12,505 nt of DNA from JAVVUQ01 sp036653075 (GTDB taxonomy: Bacteria > Bacillota > Clostridia > Christensenellales > CAG-314), in NCBI GenBank assembly GCA_036653075.1, contig JAVVUQ010000044.1, positions 1 to 12,505 on the forward strand, in the 5' to 3' direction. The first letter of the stretch is position 1. Each line of letters starts with the position of its first letter. Of the stretch, positions 7,390-12,505 are shown piece by piece. The notes beneath the pieces were generated by a model. The model saw nothing but the letters and a program-made list of their open reading frames with translations. It searched no databases and had not been told where the DNA came from. Both the position numbers and the translations under genes were made by a program.

Positions 7390-7926
7390 ATGGAACTTAA
7401 AGGTTCACAAACAGAAAAAAATTTAATGGAAGCTTTTGCCGGCGAATCACAAGCAAGAAATAAATACTCTTATTTCTCGGGACAAGCAAAAAAAGACGGA
7501 TATGAACAAATAGCAGAAATTTTTGAGTTAACTGCTAACAATGAAAAAGAACACGCTAAACTTTGGTTTAAAGAATTAGGTTTACTTGGCAAAACCTATG
7601 AAAATCTCTTAGCGGCAGCAGACGGCGAATATAGCGAATGGACAGATATGTATAAACGCTTTGCGAATGTCGCTAATCAAGAAGGATTTATCGAACTTGC
7701 TAAAAAATTTGAAATGGTAGCGACTATTGAACACGAACACGAAATGAGATACAGAAAATTAGCCGATAATATAAGTAAAGATGTTGTTTTTCATAGAGAA
7801 AACGGACAAACCGTTTGGATATGCCGTAATTGCGGACATCGTTTTGTTGGCAATGACGCTCCAACAATTTGCCCTGTTTGTAATCATCCACTTGCTTATA
7901 TGGAAATCAATGCTACAAACTTTTAG
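7390..7926 (+). CDS. Rubrerythrin
   Basis: A 178-residue cytoplasmic non-haem iron protein that reduces hydrogen peroxide in anaerobes using electrons from rubredoxin-type donors. The N-terminal four-helix diiron domain shows the expected ligands: E19, the ENxEH-type E52/H55, E80, E98, and E114/H117 (IEHEHE). The C-terminal rubredoxin-like domain has C145xxC148 and C161PxC164, which bind one iron. Length and domain order fit classical rubrerythrin. An in-frame ATG at 7375 exists, but GGAGG at 7377-7381 lies eight bases before the ATG at 7390, so the later start is chosen. No clear promoter of its own is visible, so it is probably read from the ATPase gene. The downstream terminator, if any, falls in or near the N gap. 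Confidence 0.95.
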   Translation: MELKGSQTEKNLMEAFAGESQARNKYSYFSGQAKKDGYEQIAEIFELTANNEKEHAKLWFKELGLLGKTYENLLAAADGEYSEWTDMYKRFANVANQEGFIELAKKFEMVATIEHEHEMRYRKLADNISKDVVFHRENGQTVWICRNCGHRFVGNDAPTICPVCNHPLAYMEINATNF

Positions 7927-7952
7927 TATTTAATTGCAAATGCAAATCAATA

Positions 7953-8052
7953 NNNNNNNNNNNNNNNNNNNNNNNNNNNNNNNNNNNNNNNNNNNNNNNN
8001 NNNNNNNNNNNNNNNNNNNNNNNNNNNNNNNNNNNNNNNNNNNNNNNNNNNN
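7953..8052. other. Assembly gap (100 N)
   Basis: Exactly 100 unknown bases, the conventional scaffold filler. The true distance and content between the rubrerythrin and dGTPase-like genes are unknown, so their adjacency should not be read as an operon. Confidence 0.97.
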
Positions 8053-8066
8053 ATTTTAAATGCTAT

Positions 8067-8096
8067 GCCAAAGGGATAATTAAAAATTCCTTTGGC
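8067..8096 (+). promoter_or_regulatory. Leader hairpin upstream of the dGTPase-like gene
   Basis: GCCAAAGGGAT (8067-8077) pairs with ATTCCTTTGGC (8086-8096) around an 8-base loop, 11 pairs including one G.U. It ends 17 bases before the ATG and just before the AGGAG ribosome site (8105-8109). No T-run follows on either strand, so a role in the leader is more likely than termination. The N gap cuts off the upstream context. Confidence 0.5.
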
Positions 8097-8113
8097 GCAA
8101 AAATAGGAGTAAT

Positions 8114-9112
8114 ATGAAAGATACAGTATACGCTATTGAGGATATGTTTTTTTCGCCTTATGCAAAAAAATCTATTGAAACAATTGGACGTAAAAGACAA
8201 GAAGAACCTTGCCCTATGCGCACAGACTTTCAACGAGATAGAGATAGAATCATACACTCAAAGGCATTTAGACGATTAAAAAATAAAACTCAAGTCTTTA
8301 TCGCTCCGTTTGGCGATCATTTTCGTACGAGAATGACTCATACCTATGACGTAGCGCAAATAGCTCGAAGCATTACACGCGCATTAAATTTAAATGAAGA
8401 TTTAGCAGAAGCTATTGCATTAGGTCACGATTTAGGACATACGCCTTTTGGACATATCGGAGAACGCACTTTGGCAAATTTAACAAATGGTTATTTTAAA
8501 CATAACGAACAGTCCGTTAGAGTTGTGGAAGTACTTGAAAATGACGGCGCAGGGTTAAATCTAACAGGCGAAGTTATAGATGGAATTAAAAATCATCGTA
8601 GCGATGGCAATCCATCAACTTTAGAAGGAAAAGCGGTAATGTTCGCTGACAAAATTGCTTATATAAATCACGATTTAGACGACGCAATACGCGCAAAAAT
8701 TATCACACCAGATAATTTGCCTCAAGATGCAGTTAAATTATTAGGTCAAACTCCTACTAAACGCATTAACACTATGATTACCGCAATTGTTGAACAAAGT
8801 CTTAATCAACCTAAACTGACAATTTCTTCAGATATTGAATACGCAATGAAAATAATGCGTGATTATTTATTTAAATATATTTATACAGACGACGGCGGAA
8901 ACCGTGATAGCGACAAAGCCGATGCGCTTTTAAGCTATTTATACAAGCATTTTTATAACCATTGCGATGAAATGCCCGATGAATTTAAAAAACTACTTGA
9001 TTCTTACGATAAATATATCGTGGTTTGCGACTTTGTCGCAGGAATGTCCGATACGTACGCAATCGCAATGTTTAAAAACTTAACTTTACCACGCACTAAA
9101 GATTCAATATAA
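8114..9112 (+). CDS. dgt: dGTPase-like HD-domain dNTP triphosphohydrolase
   Basis: A 332-residue soluble enzyme of the deoxyguanosinetriphosphate triphosphohydrolase-like (type 2) family. This family hydrolyses dNTPs to the deoxynucleoside and tripolyphosphate, helping set dNTP pools. The family signatures are clear: RDRDRIIHSKAFRRLKNKTQVF (41-62), then HFRTRMTHTYDV, which carries H76, then GHDLGHTPFGH, which carries H105-D106, and finally D187 in NHDLDD. These are the H, HD and D metal ligands of the HD superfamily. It is full length for the short bacterial form. AGGAG four bases before the ATG supports the start. In many Bacillota this gene precedes dnaG-rpoD; here it is followed by a repeat and a terminator instead. 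The symbol is used for the family; dGTP specificity is not shown. Confidence 0.9.
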   Translation: MKDTVYAIEDMFFSPYAKKSIETIGRKRQEEPCPMRTDFQRDRDRIIHSKAFRRLKNKTQVFIAPFGDHFRTRMTHTYDVAQIARSITRALNLNEDLAEAIALGHDLGHTPFGHIGERTLANLTNGYFKHNEQSVRVVEVLENDGAGLNLTGEVIDGIKNHRSDGNPSTLEGKAVMFADKIAYINHDLDDAIRAKIITPDNLPQDAVKLLGQTPTKRINTMITAIVEQSLNQPKLTISSDIEYAMKIMRDYLFKYIYTDDGGNRDSDKADALLSYLYKHFYNHCDEMPDEFKKLLDSYDKYIVVCDFVAGMSDTYAIAMFKNLTLPRTKDSI

Positions 9113-9186
9113 TTTAACGCCATTGCAATATAATTTACGTCATTGCAATATAATTTACGTCATTGCAATATAATTTAATGCCATTA
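9105..9186. repeat. 20/21-bp tandem repeat, four copies
   Basis: Copies are at 9105-9125, 9126-9145, 9146-9165 and 9166-9186. The two inner ones are identical, CAATATAATTTACGTCATTG, and the outer ones each have one extra base. Each begins CAAT, and the first three end ATTG. The first copy contains the last codons and the stop codon of the dGTPase-like gene, so the array seems to have grown from the gene's 3' end. Confidence 0.9.
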
Positions 9187-9192
9187 CTTTTT

Positions 9193-9218
9193 ACATAGCT
9201 TACGCTATGTTTTTTTTT
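9193..9218 (+). terminator. Intrinsic terminator after the dGTPase-like gene
   Basis: ACATAGC (9193-9199) pairs perfectly with GCTATGT (9204-9210) around the loop TTAC, followed by an unbroken T-run to 9218. It is a textbook rho-independent terminator on the + strand and separates this gene from the holin-like gene. Confidence 0.9.
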
Positions 9219-9316
9219 GCAATTTTTCGTTGCCTATGAACTTTTGTAATACTGCGCACCTCTTTCACTATTAAAAACATATGATAAAGTAAATACATTA
9301 CAAAAGGAGATATCAT

Positions 9317-9592
9317 ATGGAAATGTTAAGCGTACCAATTATTGCTACTTTAGTTTTAGCGCTATTAGAAATAATAAAAGTACCATTCAAAGATAAACCA
9401 AAATTCAACAATTTTATTCCACTTATTGCAGGAGTATTAGGGATACTATTAGGTATAGTTGCTTTTTATGCAGCTCCTACATTAATACCTACAACTAATA
9501 TTTTTCACGCTATTTTAGTCGGATTTTTAAGCGGATTATCAGCGACAGGGTCACATCAGTTAGTAAAACAAATATTTGATTCGAAAAAATAA
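9317..9592 (+). CDS. Holin-like small membrane protein
   Basis: A 91-residue protein with three likely membrane helices: about 5-20, 33-53 and 60-80. A short basic loop (KVPFKDKPK, 21-29) follows the first, and the tail is hydrophilic. The FIPLIAGVLGILLG stretch (33-46) and the LSGLSATGSHQLVKQ region (71-85) resemble Bacillota phage holins, in which a GLAATG.HQ element before a charged C terminus is common. Holins form membrane lesions that release endolysin. AAAGGAGA six bases before the ATG is a very strong ribosome site. Terminators on both sides make it a single-gene unit. There is no endolysin, tail or integrase gene nearby, so it may be a phage remnant or a host-adopted small membrane protein. 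The family call is by eye only. Confidence 0.6.
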   Translation: MEMLSVPIIATLVLALLEIIKVPFKDKPKFNNFIPLIAGVLGILLGIVAFYAAPTLIPTTNIFHAILVGFLSGLSATGSHQLVKQIFDSKK

Positions 9593-9628
9593 AAGCGTTT
9601 ATAATTAAAATCAGTCAGTATAAATGCT

Positions 9629-9663
9629 TAATGCGTCCCTATTTTTAGGAACGCATTATTTTA
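9629..9663. terminator. Terminator between convergent genes
   Basis: AATGCGT (9630-9636) pairs with ACGCATT (9651-9657), extended by T9629-A9658. After one C.A mismatch, CCTA (9638-9641) pairs with TAGG (9646-9649), leaving a TTTT loop. The + side continues TTTTATAA. It lies 37 bp past the holin-like gene and 47 bp past the stop of the convergent minus-strand gene. It best suits the + strand and may serve both. Confidence 0.75.
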
Positions 9664-9704
9664 TAATATATTTATAACGTTTTATATTTTATATTGTCTT
9701 ATTA

Positions 9705-10250
9705 TTAAGTAGTCATAAGAGGTTTCATAACAACTATTTTAGCTTTTACTAATAATTTGCCTAAAAAATATGCAGCGACAAAATCAAGGGCGTTGTGTAG
9801 AAAAGTAGCGCCAAAAGTAGCGCCCCAGATGTATATAGTAGTAGAATTATTGACTTTAATACCATTAAATAACGCAATATAAACGCAAGCTGTTTCGCCA
9901 AGAGCGTGCACCAAACCTGTAACAAGTAAAAAAATCATAAAATGAGAAAACTTTTTAATATGCAAAACACGTAAAAGTAATAGTCCGACAACAACAAAGA
10001 TTATATGACTTCCCGCTCGCATTAATACGACAATATCAACGCCTTTAAGAACAAAACCCAAAAAAGCGCCAACTGCGGTTAAAATTCCTGCGATAGGATT
10101 GATTAACATTCCAAGAAAAATAAATATATGTGAAAATGGAGTAAACGACCAAATCCCAAAAGGTATTGTAATCATAAAACGTACCCATATAATAGATAAA
10201 GCTATTAATATTGCCGTAATGGTTATAGTTTTCGTATCAATTTTTTTCAT
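9705..10250 (-). CDS. ECF-type transporter S component, vitamin-like substrate
   Basis: A 181-residue very hydrophobic protein with about six membrane helices. It has the look of a substrate-binding S subunit of an energy-coupling-factor vitamin or precursor importer. Supporting features are the short MKKIDTKTITITAILIALSI start, a loop (FSFxxFSHIFIFLGMLINP-like, 35-52) before a Gly/Ala-rich helix (GILTAVGAFLGF), MRAGSHIIF (77-85), and a C-terminal LHNALDFVAAYFLGKLL helix (151-167). By eye it is nearest to S components assigned to niacin-type substrates, but I would not name the substrate. EcfA and EcfT are not present, as expected when S units share one central module (group II). GGGAA before the ATG is a weak ribosome site. 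A possible promoter lies at 10325-10353. Confidence 0.65.
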   Translation of the reverse strand: MKKIDTKTITITAILIALSIIWVRFMITIPFGIWSFTPFSHIFIFLGMLINPIAGILTAVGAFLGFVLKGVDIVVLMRAGSHIIFVVVGLLLLRVLHIKKFSHFMIFLLVTGLVHALGETACVYIALFNGIKVNNSTTIYIWGATFGATFLHNALDFVAAYFLGKLLVKAKIVVMKPLMTT

Positions 10251-10324
10251 AATATTCCCATATTCTTATGTTTAAAAATTAAACGTCAAGAAATTATGCG
10301 CGTAATTATTTTAACTCCACAATA

Positions 10325-10353
10325 ATTATATATAAATTTGTATAATATATAAA
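10325..10353 (-). promoter_or_regulatory. Possible promoter of the ECF S component
   Basis: On the minus strand, TTTATA (10353-10348), a 17-base spacer and a perfect TATAAT (10330-10325). It would give a leader of about 68 bases. The region is so AT-rich that chance occurrence is a real possibility. Confidence 0.4.
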
Positions 10354-10386
10354 CTACCAATGGCGCTAATACACACTAAAATAATG

Positions 10387-10403
10387 TTAACACAAATTGT
10401 TAA
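10387..10403. promoter_or_regulatory. Dyad TTAACA-N5-TGTTAA
   Basis: A 6-bp perfect inverted repeat with a 5-bp spacer, 34 bp upstream of the predicted -35 box of the S-component gene. Its size and position suit a transcription factor operator, but it does not match an operator I can name. Confidence 0.3.
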
Positions 10404-10497
10404 ATAAATCAAATAATATATGCCTTATTTGAGCTGAAAGACTTAAATATTGACTTTATGTAACTAACGCAATGCACTAATTACTGAAAATTTATAA

Positions 10498-10645
10498 TTA
10501 CTTTAAATATTTGTTACTTTGAATTTAATTAATAAAAATATTAGTTAATGAATATATTAGTTACTTTAAATATTTGTTACTTTGAATTTAATTAATAAAA
10601 ATATTAGTTAATGAATATATTAGTTACTTTAAATATTTGTTACTA
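10498..10645. repeat. 63-bp tandem repeat, about 2.3 copies
   Basis: Copies at 10498-10560 and 10561-10623 are identical by eye; a partial third starts at 10624 and diverges after about 21 bases. Each unit contains related words (TTACTTTAAATATTTG, TTACTTTGAATTTAATT, TTAATGAATATATTAG), suggesting it grew from a shorter unit. It is non-coding and lies between the terminator of the zinc-ribbon gene and the S-component promoter. Confidence 0.9.
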
Positions 10646-10683
10646 TAAATTTAATTACTAAAACTTTAAATACTATAAATATT

Positions 10684-10731
10684 AAAAAAAACCTTACTAT
10701 CTACCGAAAAAATAATTGATAGATAGTAAGG
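10684..10731 (-). terminator. Intrinsic terminator, minus strand
   Basis: CCTTACTATCTA (10692-10703) pairs perfectly with TAGATAGTAAGG (10720-10731) around a 16-base loop. On the minus strand the stem is followed directly by a run of Ts (the A-run at 10684-10691). It lies 139 bp past the stop of the zinc-ribbon gene and is the likely end of its transcript. Confidence 0.85.
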
Positions 10732-10833
10732 CAAATATTAAAAATTAAAAAAATGAGTTATATTGATTGTAATAATACATTGTTTATTAAAAAATATATT
10801 TTAAACAGCTTTGTATTTATATTATGGTATTTC

Positions 10834-10863
10834 ATTGCGCATTATTTTATTGCGCATTATTTT
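10834..10863. repeat. 15-bp direct repeat, two copies
   Basis: ATTGCGCATTATTTT occurs exactly at 10834-10848 and 10849-10863, six bases past the stop codon of the minus-strand zinc-ribbon gene. Confidence 0.85.
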
Positions 10864-10869
10864 TATAAT

Positions 10870-11889
10870 CTATTTAGATACTTTTGATGATTTAACACTA
10901 TTTTCCTCATTAGCTTTTTTGATTTTTAAAATACCAATGCTCATTAATATTTTAACTGACGCCATAATTCCGATTATAATAAACGAAAATGTAAACATAG
11001 TGTTAACAAAAGTAACGGCAAACGTTATGACAACATCTGAAAGTCCCGATGGTAAAGCTTCTTTTATTATTTGTATAATATATTGCATAATCATCGGTTT
11101 AAACGAAGAAAAGACAATTGACATAATCAACATTGATAATGTGTTTAAAGCCATAAATGCGCCTTCAATAAACTCAAAAACAGCAGTAATCGTTAAAAAA
11201 GACGTATTTGGGCGATTTGTTTTTACTGTTTGTCTAATTGAATTAACGCACTTAAGTTTTATAATGTTAAAATATAATTCAGCGCCTAACAGTAATATTA
11301 TCAGTATTACTATAAAAAATGGCACAATAGCGTTTGCAAAAGACGCAACGACAAATACGAAAACGGATACTAAAATACCAAACGATATACCGACTATGTT
11401 AATTATAGGAATCGCCTTAATTACACTTAAACCACTACTTTTTAAACCACTTGTCGATTTTGCAGATAAATGCAATAATAGTAATCCTATAAACAGCAAT
11501 ACTCCAACAATATCTAAATTTTGAGACATCAGTATATTCATACCACAACTTATTCCAGATAGTATAACTAACGCCAACATAAATTTAGAAATGAATATTT
11601 TTCTTAACATATTAATAATTGAAAATTCATCGGAATTTTCAACTTTAATATTCGGTTGAGGATTGTATTCGTTTGGCTTTTTACCTTCGTTACTTACATT
11701 TTCTTTGCCGCTTTCTGTACTTTTAACTGCTTCTACTGCATCTAAATTTTGAGGCGTTTTAGATTCAATTTTACTTTCATTATTCAAATCAAAACTCTCT
11801 ACTGCGTTATTAGATACCATATTTCCACAATTCATACAAAACCGTGAATTATCGTCTATTTCATACCCACATTTTTCGCATTTTTTCAT
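10870..11889 (-). CDS. Zinc-ribbon multi-TM protein of unknown function
   Basis: A 339-residue protein from the ATG at 11889; an upstream in-frame ATG at 11907 lacks a ribosome site, while GGAGA lies seven bases before this one. Residues 1-24 form a small zinc ribbon, C4xxC7 and C18xxC21 (MKKCEKCGYEIDDNSRFCMNCG), as in many Bacillota membrane proteins annotated only as zinc-ribbon domain proteins. A polar, low-complexity linker (25-95) follows, then about six hydrophobic segments between 101 and 320 and a basic, serine-rich tail. The ribbon would face the cytoplasm. No catalytic motif is visible in the membrane part and I cannot assign a function. It is a single-gene unit with a predicted promoter at 11961-11989 and a terminator at 10684-10731. 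Confidence 0.8.
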   Translation of the reverse strand: MKKCEKCGYEIDDNSRFCMNCGNMVSNNAVESFDLNNESKIESKTPQNLDAVEAVKSTESGKENVSNEGKKPNEYNPQPNIKVENSDEFSIINMLRKIFISKFMLALVILSGISCGMNILMSQNLDIVGVLLFIGLLLLHLSAKSTSGLKSSGLSVIKAIPIINIVGISFGILVSVFVFVVASFANAIVPFFIVILIILLLGAELYFNIIKLKCVNSIRQTVKTNRPNTSFLTITAVFEFIEGAFMALNTLSMLIMSIVFSSFKPMIMQYIIQIIKEALPSGLSDVVITFAVTFVNTMFTFSFIIIGIMASVKILMSIGILKIKKANEENSVKSSKVSK

Positions 11890-11960
11890 AAAGCATCTCC
11901 AAATCAATTATTATATTTAAATTATTTTATATAGTAATTATATATTAAGCCCTTCAAAAT

Positions 11961-11989
11961 AGTATATCATACTTTTTATATTATATTAA
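11961..11989 (-). promoter_or_regulatory. Possible promoter of the zinc-ribbon gene
   Basis: On the minus strand, TTAATA (11989-11984), a 17-base spacer and TATACT (11966-11961). The predicted leader is about 64 bases. The -35 is only a four-of-six match. Confidence 0.4.
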
Positions 11990-12008
11990 AAAAACCGAAA
12001 ATCGAAAG

Positions 12009-12028
12009 ATTATGTAATATTACATAAT
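12009..12028. promoter_or_regulatory. Perfect 20-bp palindrome, possible operator
   Basis: ATTATGTAATATTACATAAT is a perfect palindrome without spacer, about 20 bp upstream of the predicted -35 of the zinc-ribbon gene. A further half-site, ATTACATAATC, is at 12065-12075. The position suits an activator or repressor site; the factor is unknown. Confidence 0.4.
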
Positions 12029-12295
12029 AATCTATTTTTATGTATTTATTTATTATTACAAACTATTACATAATCATTATACCATATATTTTTTTATTGC
12101 GCAAGCATTTTATCTATTTTTCATATTTTTTTATTGCTTGCATTAGTATAAATAATAATTAGAAACAATATTGAAGCGCTAATCATATTTTAAAGATGGC
12201 AAATTTAAAATAAAAACTTATTTTAACAAAAACTTATTATTTGCTTAATATACATTTCACGATAAATTAATAATCTAATTATACAATGAAAGCAT

Positions 12296-12396
12296 AAGAA
12301 TAACAGTGATTAAACACTGTGTTCTTCATTTAATTACTCCCTTCTCATTACGGGCGGCTGCGTTACCCCTCCCTTGTTATAAATTAGCAGTCGCCC
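12296..12396 (+). ncRNA. Candidate structured RNA with two strong hairpins
   Basis: Hairpin 1 has AAGAAT (12296-12301) and ACAGTG (12303-12308) pairing with CACTGT (12315-12320) and GTTCTT (12321-12326), 12 pairs with A12302 bulged and a 6-base loop. Hairpin 2 has GGGCGGCTGC (12352-12361) pairing with GCAGTCGCCC (12387-12396), 10 pairs with a 25-base loop. It is markedly richer in G and C than the surrounding DNA. Each stem has one wobble (T12301.G12321 and G12357.T12391) that is G.U on the + strand but A.C on the minus strand, which favours a + strand RNA. I do not recognise the family, and no gene follows before the window ends. An alternative is a leader of a gene to the right. Confidence 0.4.
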
Positions 12397-12505
12397 AATT
12401 TTATACATTTTTTAATATTTAATACAAACAATATTAACATCAAATTTTTATACTTATTAAACTACTGTATTATAACTGCTTTAAAATACTTATTATTTTT
12501 AATTT

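Larger units (their letters stand above)
10251..10869. other. 619-bp intergenic region with regulatory and repeat DNA
   Basis: No convincing ORF on either strand. From left it holds the predicted promoter of the S component, a small dyad at 10387-10403, a 63-bp tandem repeat, a minus-strand terminator, and a 15-bp direct repeat beside the stop of the zinc-ribbon gene. I saw no recognisable riboswitch in the S-component leader. Confidence 0.6.
11890..12505. other. 616-bp right-end non-coding region
   Basis: No long ORF on either strand. It contains a predicted promoter and palindrome for the zinc-ribbon gene, plain AT-rich DNA from about 12030 to 12290, then a GC-richer patch with two hairpins (12296-12396). 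Beyond 12400 I see nothing but AT-rich sequence to the window end. Confidence 0.6.

Noticed and set aside
8067..8096. Leader hairpin before the dGTPase-like gene read as a terminator
   Set aside because: No T-run follows the stem on either strand.
7926..8114. Rubrerythrin and dGTPase-like gene as an operon
   Set aside because: They are separated by a 100-N scaffold gap, so their true distance and order are not known.
8063..8257. Minus-strand open frame across the start of the dGTPase-like gene
   Set aside because: It overlaps the well-supported N terminus of the HD enzyme and its 3' part uses the leader hairpin; no ribosome site or family resemblance.
10251..10490. Riboswitch in the leader of the ECF S component
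   Set aside because: Vitamin transporter leaders often carry one, but I found no stable multi-stem structure or recognisable conserved core here.
10498..10645. 63-bp repeat, and the other arrays, as a CRISPR
   Set aside because: Units are adjacent with no unique spacers, AT-rich and of different lengths at each locus; no cas gene is present.
10811..11524. Long + strand open frame opposite the zinc-ribbon gene
   Set aside because: It is antisense to a protein with a clear zinc ribbon and ribosome site, has no ribosome site itself, and its low-complexity Ile/Asn/Thr-rich product is typical of a reverse-frame artefact.
12101..12141. Inverted repeat GCAAGCA / TGCTTGC
   Set aside because: Seven pairs with a 27-base loop and no T-run; too weak to call a terminator or operator.
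12352..12379. Resemblance to the 3' end of 16S rRNA (GCGGCTG...ACC..TCC..TT)
   Set aside because: Only a 7-base identity plus scattered matches; no other rRNA sequence is present and the segment folds into its own hairpin, so chance is the better explanation.

Overview
The window is visibly AT-rich (long A/T runs between genes, A/T-ending codons), with strong GGAGG-type ribosome sites and intrinsic terminators. It carries a rubrerythrin, a type-2 dGTPase-like HD hydrolase and a solitary ECF S component. Together these suggest a low-GC anaerobic Bacillota, probably a Clostridia-like gut bacterium. A run of exactly 100 N (7953-8052) marks a draft or metagenome scaffold join. The lineage is inference; no rRNA or other taxonomic marker is present.

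Layout, left to right. 1-298: degenerate short repeats and a long terminator palindrome. 299-2179 (-): SLC45/GPH-like MFS transporter with a large extracytoplasmic insert. 2180-2568: divergent back-to-back promoters and a 25-bp tandem repeat. 2569-3549 (+): two-TM protein with a DUF695/RraB-like soluble part. 3636-4829 (+): CYTH-HAD phosphatase fusion. 4875-5045 (+): 56-aa acidic protein with a strong ribosome site. 5046-5354: a 43-bp tandem repeat. 5355-7328 (+): P1B-like P-type ATPase with several altered signature motifs. 7390-7926 (+): rubrerythrin. 7953-8052: assembly gap. 8114-9112 (+): dGTPase-like HD hydrolase, followed by a 20-bp tandem repeat and a clean terminator. 9317-9592 (+): holin-like small membrane protein. 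9705-10250 (-): ECF-type S component. 10251-10869: a 63-bp tandem repeat and a minus-strand terminator. 10870-11889 (-): zinc-ribbon multi-TM protein. 11890-12505: a promoter, a 20-bp perfect palindrome, and a GC-richer patch with two strong hairpins (12296-12396) that may be a structured RNA.

The genes do not form one pathway. Plausible units are the ATPase plus rubrerythrin (61 bp apart, possibly metal or oxidative-stress related) and the CYTH-HAD gene plus the small acidic ORF. The rest look like single-gene units bounded by their own terminators.

The most interesting points are the P-type ATPase, which keeps the phosphorylated Asp but has lost the TGES glutamate, the CPC-type metal motif and the HP motif; the CYTH-HAD fusion; the membrane-anchored DUF695/RraB-like protein; the hairpin pair near the right end, whose wobble pairs are G.U only on the + strand; and the fact that most long intergenic regions carry their own, mutually unrelated, short tandem repeat.
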